This document shows, one piece after another, positions 28,332 to 37,400 of a stretch of DNA of 64,000 nt. The DNA comes from Thermofontimicrobium_A sp034505795 (lineage in GTDB: Bacteria; Zhuqueibacterota; Zhuqueibacteria; Thermofontimicrobiales; Thermofontimicrobiaceae): the NCBI GenBank assembly GCA_034505795.1, contig JAPDQM010000008.1, positions 1 to 64,000 of the forward strand. Reading direction: 5' to 3'. The position numbers and the translations under genes are program-made. Position 1 is the stretch's first letter, and the number at the start of each line of letters is the position of its first letter. The notes beneath the pieces were generated by a model, which saw only the letters and a program-made list of their open reading frames with translations, made no database searches and was not told the origin of the DNA.

Positions 28332-28960
28332 TCGCAACAAGCAGCAACCCTTCGATTGAACCCATGGTTACAATCCACTTAAACTCCTGCGCTTTGCTTA
28401 TTATCGATATGCAAGAATATTTTCGAGCCATCGCCGCTCCCATTTTGCCAGCAATGATTTCTCTGATCCAGTGTTGCCGACAGGCAAAACTGCCAATTAT
28501 TTATACCCGCCATGCACATCGAGATCCAGTTAGCGATGGCGGCATGTTGGCGAACTGGTGGAGTGAGCTCATTATCGATGGCACCGCGGCAGCCAAACTG
28601 CTGCCTGAAATTGCTCCTCAGGTGAACGAACAAGTGATACTCAAGCATCGCTACAGCGCTTTTTTCGAGACCGATCTCCAGGCAATATTGCAGCAACGAC
28701 AGATCAGACAGCTAATCATCGGCGGGGTCATGACCAATCTTTGCTGCGAGACCACGGCTCGCGAGGCCTTCGTCCGCGACTATGAGGTGATCTTCTTGAG
28801 CGATGGAACGGCTACCAGCCACCAGGACTATCAACGGGCGACGCTATTGAACCTGGCGTATGGCTTCGCGCACATCCTCACCTGCCAGGAGCTATGCCAG
28901 CTTATTTCCGTCGGCGTAACTACTCCCCTAACCCACCCTTTGAACAGGGGGAATAAATGA
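28328..28960 (+). CDS. isochorismatase-like cysteine hydrolase
   Basis: 210 residues from a GTG whose GTGA overlaps the stop codon of the SH3 gene; the ATG at 28364 is the other candidate start. The alpha/beta fold shows the catalytic triad of the family: Asp in ALLIIDMQEYF, Lys in ILKHRYSAFFETDL and Cys in GGVMTNLCCETTAREAF. Known relatives cleave isochorismate, nicotinamide or N-carbamoyl compounds; the substrate here cannot be told. It is translationally coupled to the genes on both sides (GTGA and ATGA overlaps), so it is made together with the SH3 lipoprotein. Confidence 0.88.
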   Translation: MIATSSNPSIEPMVTIHLNSCALLIIDMQEYFRAIAAPILPAMISLIQCCRQAKLPIIYTRHAHRDPVSDGGMLANWWSELIIDGTAAAKLLPEIAPQVNEQVILKHRYSAFFETDLQAILQQRQIRQLIIGGVMTNLCCETTAREAFVRDYEVIFLSDGTATSHQDYQRATLLNLAYGFAHILTCQELCQLISVGVTTPLTHPLNRGNK

Positions 28961-29355
28961 TTACCAAATTTCGCCAACTATCTGTTCTATTTCTTATTCT
29001 CCCGTCGCTGCTTTCTCATCCCCTGTTCGCAGCTCCGCCAGCCTCCGCCACTTTACCCGACACATCATCGCTGCAGCAACTCTCGACCAATGGCCACGAC
29101 TCAACCACCACTGGCGATTCGCTAATAAAGCTACTGCGTGAGAAAAAGGAGCAGCTCCAGGCTATCGAAAAAGAAGTAACAATTAATGCGGAAAAACTGC
29201 AGGCGAAAGAGCAGCAACTGGTAAGTATTGACGCAAAATTAATGCGCATAAAACAAGTAGCTTATGCTCTGGCAGCGGTCTTCCTGCTCCTGATCTGCAT
29301 GGGACTGATCATCGTCTTTGGCAAACGAAAAAAGACTCCACTTAAGACCGATTGA
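28957..29355 (+). CDS. small exported coiled-coil protein with C-terminal membrane anchor
   Basis: 132 residues. The ATG overlaps the previous stop (ATGA). A signal peptide or first helix (MITKFRQLSVLFLILPSLL, to about FAAPP) is followed by a Ser/Thr-rich stretch, a coiled coil at about 55-95 (LLREKKEQLQAIEKEV and on), one transmembrane helix at about 100-120 and a short basic tail GKRKKTPLK. I do not recognise the family. The layout suggests an envelope protein that spans the membrane with its helix in the periplasm, in the same operon as the SH3 lipoprotein. Confidence 0.7.
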   Translation: MITKFRQLSVLFLILPSLLSHPLFAAPPASATLPDTSSLQQLSTNGHDSTTTGDSLIKLLREKKEQLQAIEKEVTINAEKLQAKEQQLVSIDAKLMRIKQVAYALAAVFLLLICMGLIIVFGKRKKTPLKTD

Positions 29356-29433
29356 GCAGCAAGACCAAGCTACCACTTTCTTCTTTGCTGCCGGTGGTCG
29401 GCGGATAGATGTTGTCAGCTAAGAATTCCGGTT

Positions 29434-31083
29434 TTATTTTCGGTTGTCCATCTCCAATACCTTAATCTCCACCCGGCGATTTTGATATCGATCCTCTGCC
29501 GAATAATCCGGCACCAGCATGCGCGATTCGCCATAGCCGCGGACGGTGATATTGCTCTCTGGCACGCCCAGACTAATAAAAAAATCAGCGACCGATTCGG
29601 CTCGTTTCTCAGATAGCCACAGATTATAATCGGCATTGCCGTAACTATCGGTATGACCGCTGACCTCAAATTTCAATTGTGGGTGCTTGACAAAATACTC
29701 TCCCATGACCATGAGATCCGGCAACGAAACTGGTTCAAATAGAAACTCGTTGGTTTCAAAATGTATCATGCGCATGGCCACGGTCGAACCTATTTTTATT
29801 TTTTCAAGTTGGAAATCCTTCTGGCTGTAATATTTATCTGGGGGACAGAGAAACGTATCCATCACCGCGATGAAGTGCTCCGGCCCCTCCACAAAAACTG
29901 AGTATTTACCTGCTGTTCTTTTCGCCAGCAACTCATAATGACCGTTCTCATCGGCGACAGCGCTGGTTGCGCTATCAGAATCCTGAGGCCGAATGGTTAC
30001 TTTGGCCGCCGGCACTTTCTCATGAGTGTCCCGATCCCAGATTCTGCCGGATAAATGGAAGCGTGCTTTGGACAGTGGGGCAGTGTAGTTGCCATTCAAG
30101 GCATTATCCAAAATATCAAAGCTGAATGTGCGATTGGTACCATCCTCGATCACAAAAGTTGTTCGGTATGAAATGAGATAATAGAACTTGGCCAGCATCT
30201 CTTCAGATAACTGGCTAAATAGATTGGGCAAATCCTCTGGTTTCGCCACATACCAGTATTGTCCACCAGTTTGCTCCGCCAGCGTTCGCAGATTGCCTCC
30301 CTCATATCTCAAACCCACAGTGAAAATTTTGCTCCCAGTACCGGTCTCGGCGGAAATGTTCACATCGCCGCTATTGGCCAGATTGATAATCTGCTCCAGC
30401 GAATAGCGGTCGCCGCTAGTTGCCCCATCGGTGAGGGCAATAATATGACGATCGCCTCTTTTGCTTTTGAGCAACTGAATTGCGTCGAACAGAGCATTGT
30501 AGAGATGAGTGCCTCCGCCACTTTGCAGACCGGTAATCGAATTTTTCAGGGAAGTTTTGTCATACGTAAAATCATTTTTGAAATAAACCTCGTCATCAAA
30601 GGCAATCAGCGCAATCTCCACATCCGCATTATCCACAAACATCAGCGCCGCTTCTTTCGCTTTGGCCAATGGTTCGCCCGACATTGAGCCGCTGACGTCG
30701 ATGACCAAAACCACAGCAGCAGGTAGCAGAGGCTTGGGCTTGCCCGGAGCAGTGTCCGGCAATTTTACCTCTGGCTGAATTTCGACAACGCTGAAATTGG
30801 TTAGCGGACCGGTCTGAAATAGGGGGTGCTGTTCCACCAACGGACGCCAGATTCGTTGCCAATCTTTTACATGGCCGTATGGTGGTGCCAGATTGATGAC
30901 CGGCTGATTCTGATTATTTTTTATGATTACTTTTGCTGTGATGCGAGGGAATTGACTGGTATTGATATGGATGACCTTCATTTGGCTGCCGATAGGCAGT
31001 TCCAGCGGCAGCCTTTCCATCGGTCGGTTGCCAGCACAGCCAACCCACAAAATTGCCATTCCAATCAAAATGTGCTTTTTCAT
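29434..31083 (-). CDS. lipoprotein with VWA domain and OmpA-like C-terminal domain
   Basis: 549 residues from the ATG at 31083, which begins the lipoprotein signal MKKHILIGMAILWVGC; a longer frame to 31161 has no signal. The VWA domain (about 120-300) keeps the metal site: DVSGSMSG, GGGTHLYNAL and TDGATSGD. A carboxypeptidase-regulatory-like strand domain follows (about 345-425), then an OmpA peptidoglycan-binding domain with SGHTDSYGNADYN, LSEKRAESVADFF and YQNRRVEIKV. It would be anchored both in a membrane by lipid and to the cell wall. VWA domains bind protein partners through a metal ion. It is the last gene of the CHAT block. Confidence 0.9.
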   Translation of the reverse strand: MKKHILIGMAILWVGCAGNRPMERLPLELPIGSQMKVIHINTSQFPRITAKVIIKNNQNQPVINLAPPYGHVKDWQRIWRPLVEQHPLFQTGPLTNFSVVEIQPEVKLPDTAPGKPKPLLPAAVVLVIDVSGSMSGEPLAKAKEAALMFVDNADVEIALIAFDDEVYFKNDFTYDKTSLKNSITGLQSGGGTHLYNALFDAIQLLKSKRGDRHIIALTDGATSGDRYSLEQIINLANSGDVNISAETGTGSKIFTVGLRYEGGNLRTLAEQTGGQYWYVAKPEDLPNLFSQLSEEMLAKFYYLISYRTTFVIEDGTNRTFSFDILDNALNGNYTAPLSKARFHLSGRIWDRDTHEKVPAAKVTIRPQDSDSATSAVADENGHYELLAKRTAGKYSVFVEGPEHFIAVMDTFLCPPDKYYSQKDFQLEKIKIGSTVAMRMIHFETNEFLFEPVSLPDLMVMGEYFVKHPQLKFEVSGHTDSYGNADYNLWLSEKRAESVADFFISLGVPESNITVRGYGESRMLVPDYSAEDRYQNRRVEIKVLEMDNRK

Positions 31084-31223
31084 TAACGATCCCTTTTTAA
31101 TTTGCAGATTAAAGCTTCTCTCTGAAAAATTAATCGCGTCGTTCTCCTTATTCATGATCACGCCAGCCTGTTGCTAAAATCTGACATAAGCGCTACCTCA
31201 AATTTCGCGAGTGGATGACTAGC

Positions 31224-32177
31224 CTATGGAGCGGGACTCACGCAGCGAAATCCAAGATACTTTGCCCGCAGGTATGGACCAGCGGCATGAATGTAACCGC
31301 TCTTAAGATGATCCAGGGTGCTCTTATACCAGCAGCCGCCGCGAATGATTTTCAAGCTATTTTCAAATTGCGGGTGTGAGGTTGCCGTCCATTCCCAGAC
31401 ATTGCCGGCCATATCCGCAACACCATAAGGACTATCCCCTTGCGGACTATAACTTCCTACAGGAGCGGCCGACTCACGAAAGCCGTCATTCTGCCACACT
31501 TTCAGCGGATAGCCGACGTCGTAGGCTCGGCCATCCGTGTCCGGGTAGCGATAGGCCCAATACCGAAGTCGCCAGTTGCACAGCTTGTAATCGGGCGGGG
31601 TTTGTCCTTCAAAGAATTTATTCCCCCAGGGGTACTTGACACCAACCCCAACCCCTTGCCATTGACCGTGCTGATCGCTGGTGCCGCGAGCGGCCTTTTC
31701 CCATTCTGCCGATGTGGGCAAACGCTTACCAGCCCATCGGGCATAGGCAAAGGCTTCGAACCAACTGACCCCAACAACCGGCGTATTGGCTCCGTTAGAA
31801 TACGGATCCTTTTTCCAGTACGGATCGCTGGCGAGGTCCCAGAATTTAGGGCCTACAATTCCGTTTTCCTGCCGCCAGCGCCATCCCGCCAGCGAATCGT
31901 CCGCTCCGGAAATAATCCAGTACACCTGACGGAAATAGCCACTGTCCGCCACAAATTGAGCAAATTCCTGATTGGTCACCTCATATCGGTCAATTAGGTA
32001 GGCGGGCAAAGATATAATTTGCGGGGCATAATTGCCATAGCCCTCGGGCTGGTTGCCCAGCACCACCGGGCCAGCAGGGATAAGCACTGAGGACTGACCA
32101 AAAGTTGCCTGGCTTATCGATAACAACAATTGAAAACAGAAAAAGATGACGTGAATGATCATTGATCGCCGACGCAT
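31224..32177 (-). CDS. exported formylglycine-generating-enzyme-fold protein (SUMF1/FGE family)
   Basis: 317 residues from the ATG at 32177 (AGGAG upstream, signal peptide MIIHVIFFCFQLLLSIS ending near TFGQ). ATG at 32198 is an alternative. The fold is clear: IPAGPVVLGN, LIDRYEVTNQEFAQFV, PVVGVSWFEAFAYARWAGK, LPTSAEWEKAARG, GNVWEWTATS, RGGCWY and YLGFRCV. In true FGE enzymes two cysteines follow the GGS motif; here those places are Lys and His, with one Cys in the GGS serine position instead. So it probably lacks sulfatase-activating oxidation and acts as a binding domain or another enzyme. It sits between an OmpA/propeller and a VWA/OmpA gene. Confidence 0.88.
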   Translation of the reverse strand: MRRRSMIIHVIFFCFQLLLSISQATFGQSSVLIPAGPVVLGNQPEGYGNYAPQIISLPAYLIDRYEVTNQEFAQFVADSGYFRQVYWIISGADDSLAGWRWRQENGIVGPKFWDLASDPYWKKDPYSNGANTPVVGVSWFEAFAYARWAGKRLPTSAEWEKAARGTSDQHGQWQGVGVGVKYPWGNKFFEGQTPPDYKLCNWRLRYWAYRYPDTDGRAYDVGYPLKVWQNDGFRESAAPVGSYSPQGDSPYGVADMAGNVWEWTATSHPQFENSLKIIRGGCWYKSTLDHLKSGYIHAAGPYLRAKYLGFRCVSPAP

Positions 32178-32234
32178 TTCTTCCAACTCCTGGTTCATCA
32201 GCTTTTCTCGTTTCAAAATCATTGTTCGCAACAA

Positions 32235-32283
32235 GGCAGTGACTGGATGCTCCAGGTATTCGGCTTCTGAGCATCCAGTCGCC
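32235..32283. repeat. intercistronic hairpin in the CHAT block
   Basis: GACTGGATGCT (32241-32251) and AGCATCCAGTC (32270-32280) are perfectly complementary, with flanking GGC/GCC. It lies between the propeller/OmpA gene and the FGE-fold gene, without a T-run. It may set the ratio of upstream to downstream products. Confidence 0.65.
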
Positions 32284-32368
32284 GCAAATTTCTTAAAGCA
32301 ATAGCTAATACTCCAATCCACCAACATTCTTCAATCGAAGCCACAGTCAGCCTGGCAGATGCCAATCG

Positions 32369-34276
32369 TTATTTGGTTGCCACTTTCCCAAATACAATCT
32401 GCACCCGGCGATTCTTTTGCCGCCCTTCTTCGGTATCATTGGTCTCAACAGGCTTGGTCCTGCCAAATCCCTTGATCGTCATGCGGCTTCGAGTTATGCC
32501 CTTGTTCAATAAATATTGCTGGACGGCTGCGGCACGCTTTTCCGACAGCACCAGATTATGGTCATCGGTGCCGGTGTTGTCGGTATGCCCATGAATTTCG
32601 AATGGAATATCGGGATTGGCAGCCAAAAATTCAACCCAGCGATCCAGTTCTTCGTGGGATTCTTTTTTCAACTCCCATCGATCAATGTCGAAGAAAATGT
32701 TGTTTACTTCTATAGAGATAACGCTATCCCCCTTGGTAATCACCTCCTTGATTTTCTCAGCCGGATAGAGCACAATGTCGAGATTGTATTCGGTAAATTG
32801 CTTTTTGTCTGTCAGGTCCAGGTGTTCTGATTTGCCAATGTAGCCTTCGAGCTCTGCGTGGTAGCCATACCGATGACCTGCGGGGAGCACGATAAAATAG
32901 CGGCCATTTTGGGGATCGCTTTTGGCTTCACCGGCGGGCTTGCCCATTGTCTGATCATCCCATTTGATCTTCGCCTCCAGCGCCTTGCCATCGGGATCGG
33001 TGATTTTGCCTGAAACAGTAGTGACCGCCAATGGCTTCGCGGTTTCCTTAAGCTTGACGGAATAGATATCCGAACCACCATAACTATTGCTGCGATTGCG
33101 AACGGAAAGGTAAGCCAGATCACCCGCGGTCGAGATCATGTACCCCCAATCGTAATCACTGCTGTTGTATTCTTTGCCCAGGTTCTCTGGAGCGCTCCAT
33201 TGAGTCCAGGAAGTATCGCTCAAGCGAGTTGCTTTGAACACATCCAATTCCCCAAAGCCAGGATGTCCTGTGGAGCTAAAATACAACGTCTTCCCATCTG
33301 GATGCAGAAAAGGCGAGCGCTCGCAATAGGGAGTATTAATAATCGGCCCCAGATTAATCGGCCCTGTCCAGGTGGTATCGGATTGCTTGAGGCAGACATA
33401 AATATCGGTATTTCCCCAATAATCTCCATGAAAGAATTCATCTTTCTGCTGAAAAGTCCCAACTCCGCCCGGCCGATCCGAAACGAATAGAATCGCCTTG
33501 CCATCGGCCGTGAACGTGGCGTCGGCATCAAACTCCCCACTGTTAATCGGTGCCGGCATTGGCTTGACTTTCCCCCAGCCATAAGCTTTTTTTTCAGTGA
33601 AAAAGATGTCCCCGCGACCGATTGAGCCCTCATAATTGCCAAATACCAGCAACGTATTGCCATCGGAAGAAATGCCAAGAGGGCCCTCAGGATTATCGGT
33701 GCAGATAGAAACCATTTTGATACCGCTGCCCCAATTGTAAGGTGCACTCATTGAATCGAACTTTGAATAGAAGACATCTTCATCTTCCATTCGGAATTTT
33801 AGATTGCCAACAGTAATAAATTTATCTCTGGTCCGAAGAAAATAGAGCCGTTTATTATCCGCAGAAATCACGGGACAATACTCTCCAGCGTCGGTGTTCA
33901 CACCGCTGCCCAAATTTTTGATTTCGACGTCCACTGCGGGTGCATTTAGCAAGGCAATTATTTTGTCAAATTTCTGTTCCATGCCGGGGAATTGGGGTTT
34001 GTATTTTTGATACACGGCTACTGCCCCCGGCCAATCCTGGCGCTCCAGAAACGGCTTGGTTAATTTCTGAACCGCTAAAAATGCCAGTTCATCTGGATGG
34101 TAGGTGTTGATAAATTTCTCATAATCGGCAGTCGTCTCCATGTCTTTGAACGCTTTGATCATTTGATCTTCGGATTCAGATGTTTGGGGGTAAGTGAGAT
34201 CTGGCCAGGGAAAAATGATCAAGCTAAGCACCATGCAGATGACCCAGCCACCCGCGAATTGCTTTTGGTTCTTCAT
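32369..34276 (-). CDS. OmpA-family protein with WD40-like (PD40) propeller
   Basis: 635 residues, ATG with GGAGG. Signal peptide MKNQKQFAGGWVICMVLSL to about YPQTS; a short helical repeat region; a PD40 beta-propeller (about 120-400) with repeats such as GEYCPVISADNKRLYFLR, ADATFTADGKAILFVSDR and CERSPFLHPDGKTLYFSS; a carboxypeptidase-regulatory-like domain (about 410-490); and a C-terminal OmpA domain with IHGHTDNTGTDDHN, LSEKRAAAVQQYLL and RQKNRRVQIVFG. It should bind peptidoglycan by the OmpA domain and hold a partner by the propeller. The order is known from FCB gliding/secretion-associated proteins such as PorE-like lipoproteins, but there is no lipobox here. Confidence 0.92.
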   Translation of the reverse strand: MKNQKQFAGGWVICMVLSLIIFPWPDLTYPQTSESEDQMIKAFKDMETTADYEKFINTYHPDELAFLAVQKLTKPFLERQDWPGAVAVYQKYKPQFPGMEQKFDKIIALLNAPAVDVEIKNLGSGVNTDAGEYCPVISADNKRLYFLRTRDKFITVGNLKFRMEDEDVFYSKFDSMSAPYNWGSGIKMVSICTDNPEGPLGISSDGNTLLVFGNYEGSIGRGDIFFTEKKAYGWGKVKPMPAPINSGEFDADATFTADGKAILFVSDRPGGVGTFQQKDEFFHGDYWGNTDIYVCLKQSDTTWTGPINLGPIINTPYCERSPFLHPDGKTLYFSSTGHPGFGELDVFKATRLSDTSWTQWSAPENLGKEYNSSDYDWGYMISTAGDLAYLSVRNRSNSYGGSDIYSVKLKETAKPLAVTTVSGKITDPDGKALEAKIKWDDQTMGKPAGEAKSDPQNGRYFIVLPAGHRYGYHAELEGYIGKSEHLDLTDKKQFTEYNLDIVLYPAEKIKEVITKGDSVISIEVNNIFFDIDRWELKKESHEELDRWVEFLAANPDIPFEIHGHTDNTGTDDHNLVLSEKRAAAVQQYLLNKGITRSRMTIKGFGRTKPVETNDTEEGRQKNRRVQIVFGKVATK

Positions 34277-34469
34277 AAGAAACCTCCTGTTTTAAATAGT
34301 CTGTTTCCCCCATTCTTTAGTAACGGAGTTGAACAGCAACCTCCGTTGGCTACGTTCCACGAATCGGCCAAACCTTACGGGTGAATTTCCGCTGCAATGA
34401 CTGCGCTACACAGTGGTGTTTCTCAAGACTGGTTAGCCATAATGGCTCAAGCTATGCTCCACAAACAGA

Positions 34470-37400
34470 TTATTTCCAATCACCAAATAGCACGAATGGT
34501 GCCCAGGCCATGGGATGCCGATATTGGGGATGATGCAACAGTTGCAATTGCGCCTGGCGCAACGCTTCTACTTTGGACATTCCCTGTTTGAAATAGCCAC
34601 GATAGAAATGCATCATCAATTCTTTAGTTGACACATCGCTCACTGGCCACAGCGTAGCGATAATCGACGTTGCGCCCGCTGTGGCAAATGATTCGGTGAA
34701 GTTGCAAACTTCTACTCCAGGATTCTCCCCCCCGATGGAAGTGGCGCAGCTCGATAGGATAACCAGATCCAAATTGGGACATGAAATTTCCTTTACCTCC
34801 CCCACCAACCATTTGCCGTCATAACTGCCTGATGGCGCCAATTCTACAAAAGTCTGGAACGGATTGTCATTATTTAGAAAGCAATGCGTAGCCAATATCA
34901 GGATCGAGCAGGAGCGAGCTTTCTGAACGGCAATCTCTTCAGTGGCATCTTGGCCGCAAAATATTTCTGCATTGGGGACAAATTCCTTAATAATCGATAC
35001 TTCTTCTGCGGCATACTGAAGTTTATTTTCAGCAAGGGCCAATGCCACCACCTGCGGCGAACTCTGTTTTTGGTGAACGCGAGTTCTGGCTTCGATCAAA
35101 TTCAAAAAACTGATGGAGGAAAAATAGCTAACCTGCCAGCGCTCGATCAGAAATTCCATCTGGCCTGAAGTTTTTCTGGTAGCCAGAGCATGAATTGGCA
35201 AATAATACAGCAACTCAGAGGGAATGAAGGTAAGTAGTTGCTTATTTGCCAAGGCAGGTTCTATCGGTTTGATGAGAAAGTCGTACAATTCCTGCATCAC
35301 ATCGCATAGCGACTGCATGGCGCGATCCTGCCAGGAATCCACGGTTGGCAATTCCCCTCGCTGTCGTGAGTTCTCGACTTCTCGATGGATCAGATTCCGG
35401 TAGTGCCGAATCCGGGCATAGAGAGTATCCTTTGGCACCGGAACCTGTACCACCTGAAAATTAGTCGCGGTTACCAGAAAGATGAACAGGCCATTGCGCG
35501 ACGGATGATACAGGATGAACGCGGCATTGGCAGGAATCCGGGGCTGCAATCCCTCCAATAGCTTCAATCGAATATGAACGCCCTCGCCCAACGATTGCGC
35601 CAGCGAATCGGCCGTACGCTTGGACATATTCAAGGAGCGATGAATTTGTTGCTTTCGCAACATGTCCGCCTTGTCCTGCAACTGCTCCAGTGCTGCCTCT
35701 TCCTGGCTGATCTTTCGCTTCCATTCCTGACATTTCTGCCACAATTCCACCAACTGCGGATCCCCCGAGGCCCGTGCCAGTTGGTGATAAGTCTCTTGTA
35801 GATCCGGATGTTTCGACTTTTCGAGGTAATACGCCGCTTTCTGGATATTATTGAAACGATTAATCAACAACAAAATGATCCGATCATAAAGTTCGGCTTT
35901 ACTTTCGATGAAACTCCGGATTAGCCGCTCGCGTCTGAGGCTCTCTCGAATATCTTCAACAATTTGAATGGCGGATTCATACGCGGCCAGTGCTTTTTCA
36001 TACTGTTCATATTTTTCGTAAACCACGCCTTCATTGGCATAGACGGTTGCCAGCACTTTTCGAATCTGATTTTCGGACAGGATCAGCTCGGCCTGGCGAA
36101 AGCGATTCAGCGCCTCGGCATAACGACCACGGTCAACATCGATGCTCGCCAGATTATTCAGAGCCAGTCCCAGGCCTTTTTGGAATCGCAGCCGCTCTGA
36201 AATTTGATAGGCCTCCTCGTAACTTTGAATCGCCTGTTCCACCATTGCCCGGCCGGACAGAATGTTGCCCAGATTGATCAAACAGATCACCAGCGATGTC
36301 GTTTCCCCTTGCTTTCGGGCAATCCGGAGTGCCCGCTCACAAAATTCCTGCGCCTGCTGGTAGTTTTGTCGATGATAATAGATATTCGACAGGTTCACAT
36401 AACAGCTACCTTCATTGGTGGAATCATGCAATGCTATGGCTAATGTCAAACCTTGCTGATAGGCGACTTCTGCGCTATCAAAAGCTTCGACTTCATTGTA
36501 GATATTACCCATGTCGATATAGCAGCTCAATTGAAATGCTTTATTGTCATTGGTTCGAGCAAGGCGCAATGTGCGTTCGAAGATGGTCAGCGCTTTTTCA
36601 TATTGCGCTTGATGATAAAAAGCTTTACCCATTTGTAGATCGGTGTACATAATTCCCACCTGATCTTTATTTTCCTCAAAAATATGCAGTGCATCCTCGT
36701 AACAGCCCAGTGCTTCCGCAAAATTCACCAACTGCAATTCGGCATCACCCAGTTCAGTCTTGCAATAGGCTTTACCTATTGGATCGACAATTTTACCGTA
36801 GATTGCCAAGGCATTTTGATACCGAATTTTTGCCTCCGCCGGCAACCCCTGCTGCAGATAGATATCACCCATGCCGCGATGACATTGGGCAGTTTCCGCC
36901 AGATCGGCATCAGGCAGGGTTGCATATAACGCCAGCGCCTCCTGAAAACATTTTGTACTCTGATCCAGTTGAGGCGGTTTGAGTTGCAAATAAACATGCC
37001 CCAATTTCGTCAGCGAATTAGCCATCTGGAGTGGTAGATTCAACTGCCGATAAATGACAAGCCCAGCGAAATAATGCTGCTGGGCCTCTTGATATTTTTT
37101 AAGATTAAAGTAGGCACTGCCCGAATTGATCCAGCAACTGGCTATATTTTCCTGCGCATCGATGCCCATATAAATTCCACGAGCCTTATCGTAAAATTGA
37201 ATCGCCAGTTCAAATTGCTTTTGATCAAAATACAATCCACCCTGTGCTTGATACGCCTCTGCCAGGCCGGTACTGTCCCGACTGGTGTCATAAATCTTAA
37301 TCGCCTGGGTAACGTATTTCTCCGCATCCCGAAAAAGATCGTTCGCGTCAGCTCCAGGACGATTCTTTGCCAGCCGGCTCTTGAGAGCTGCCATTTTCAA

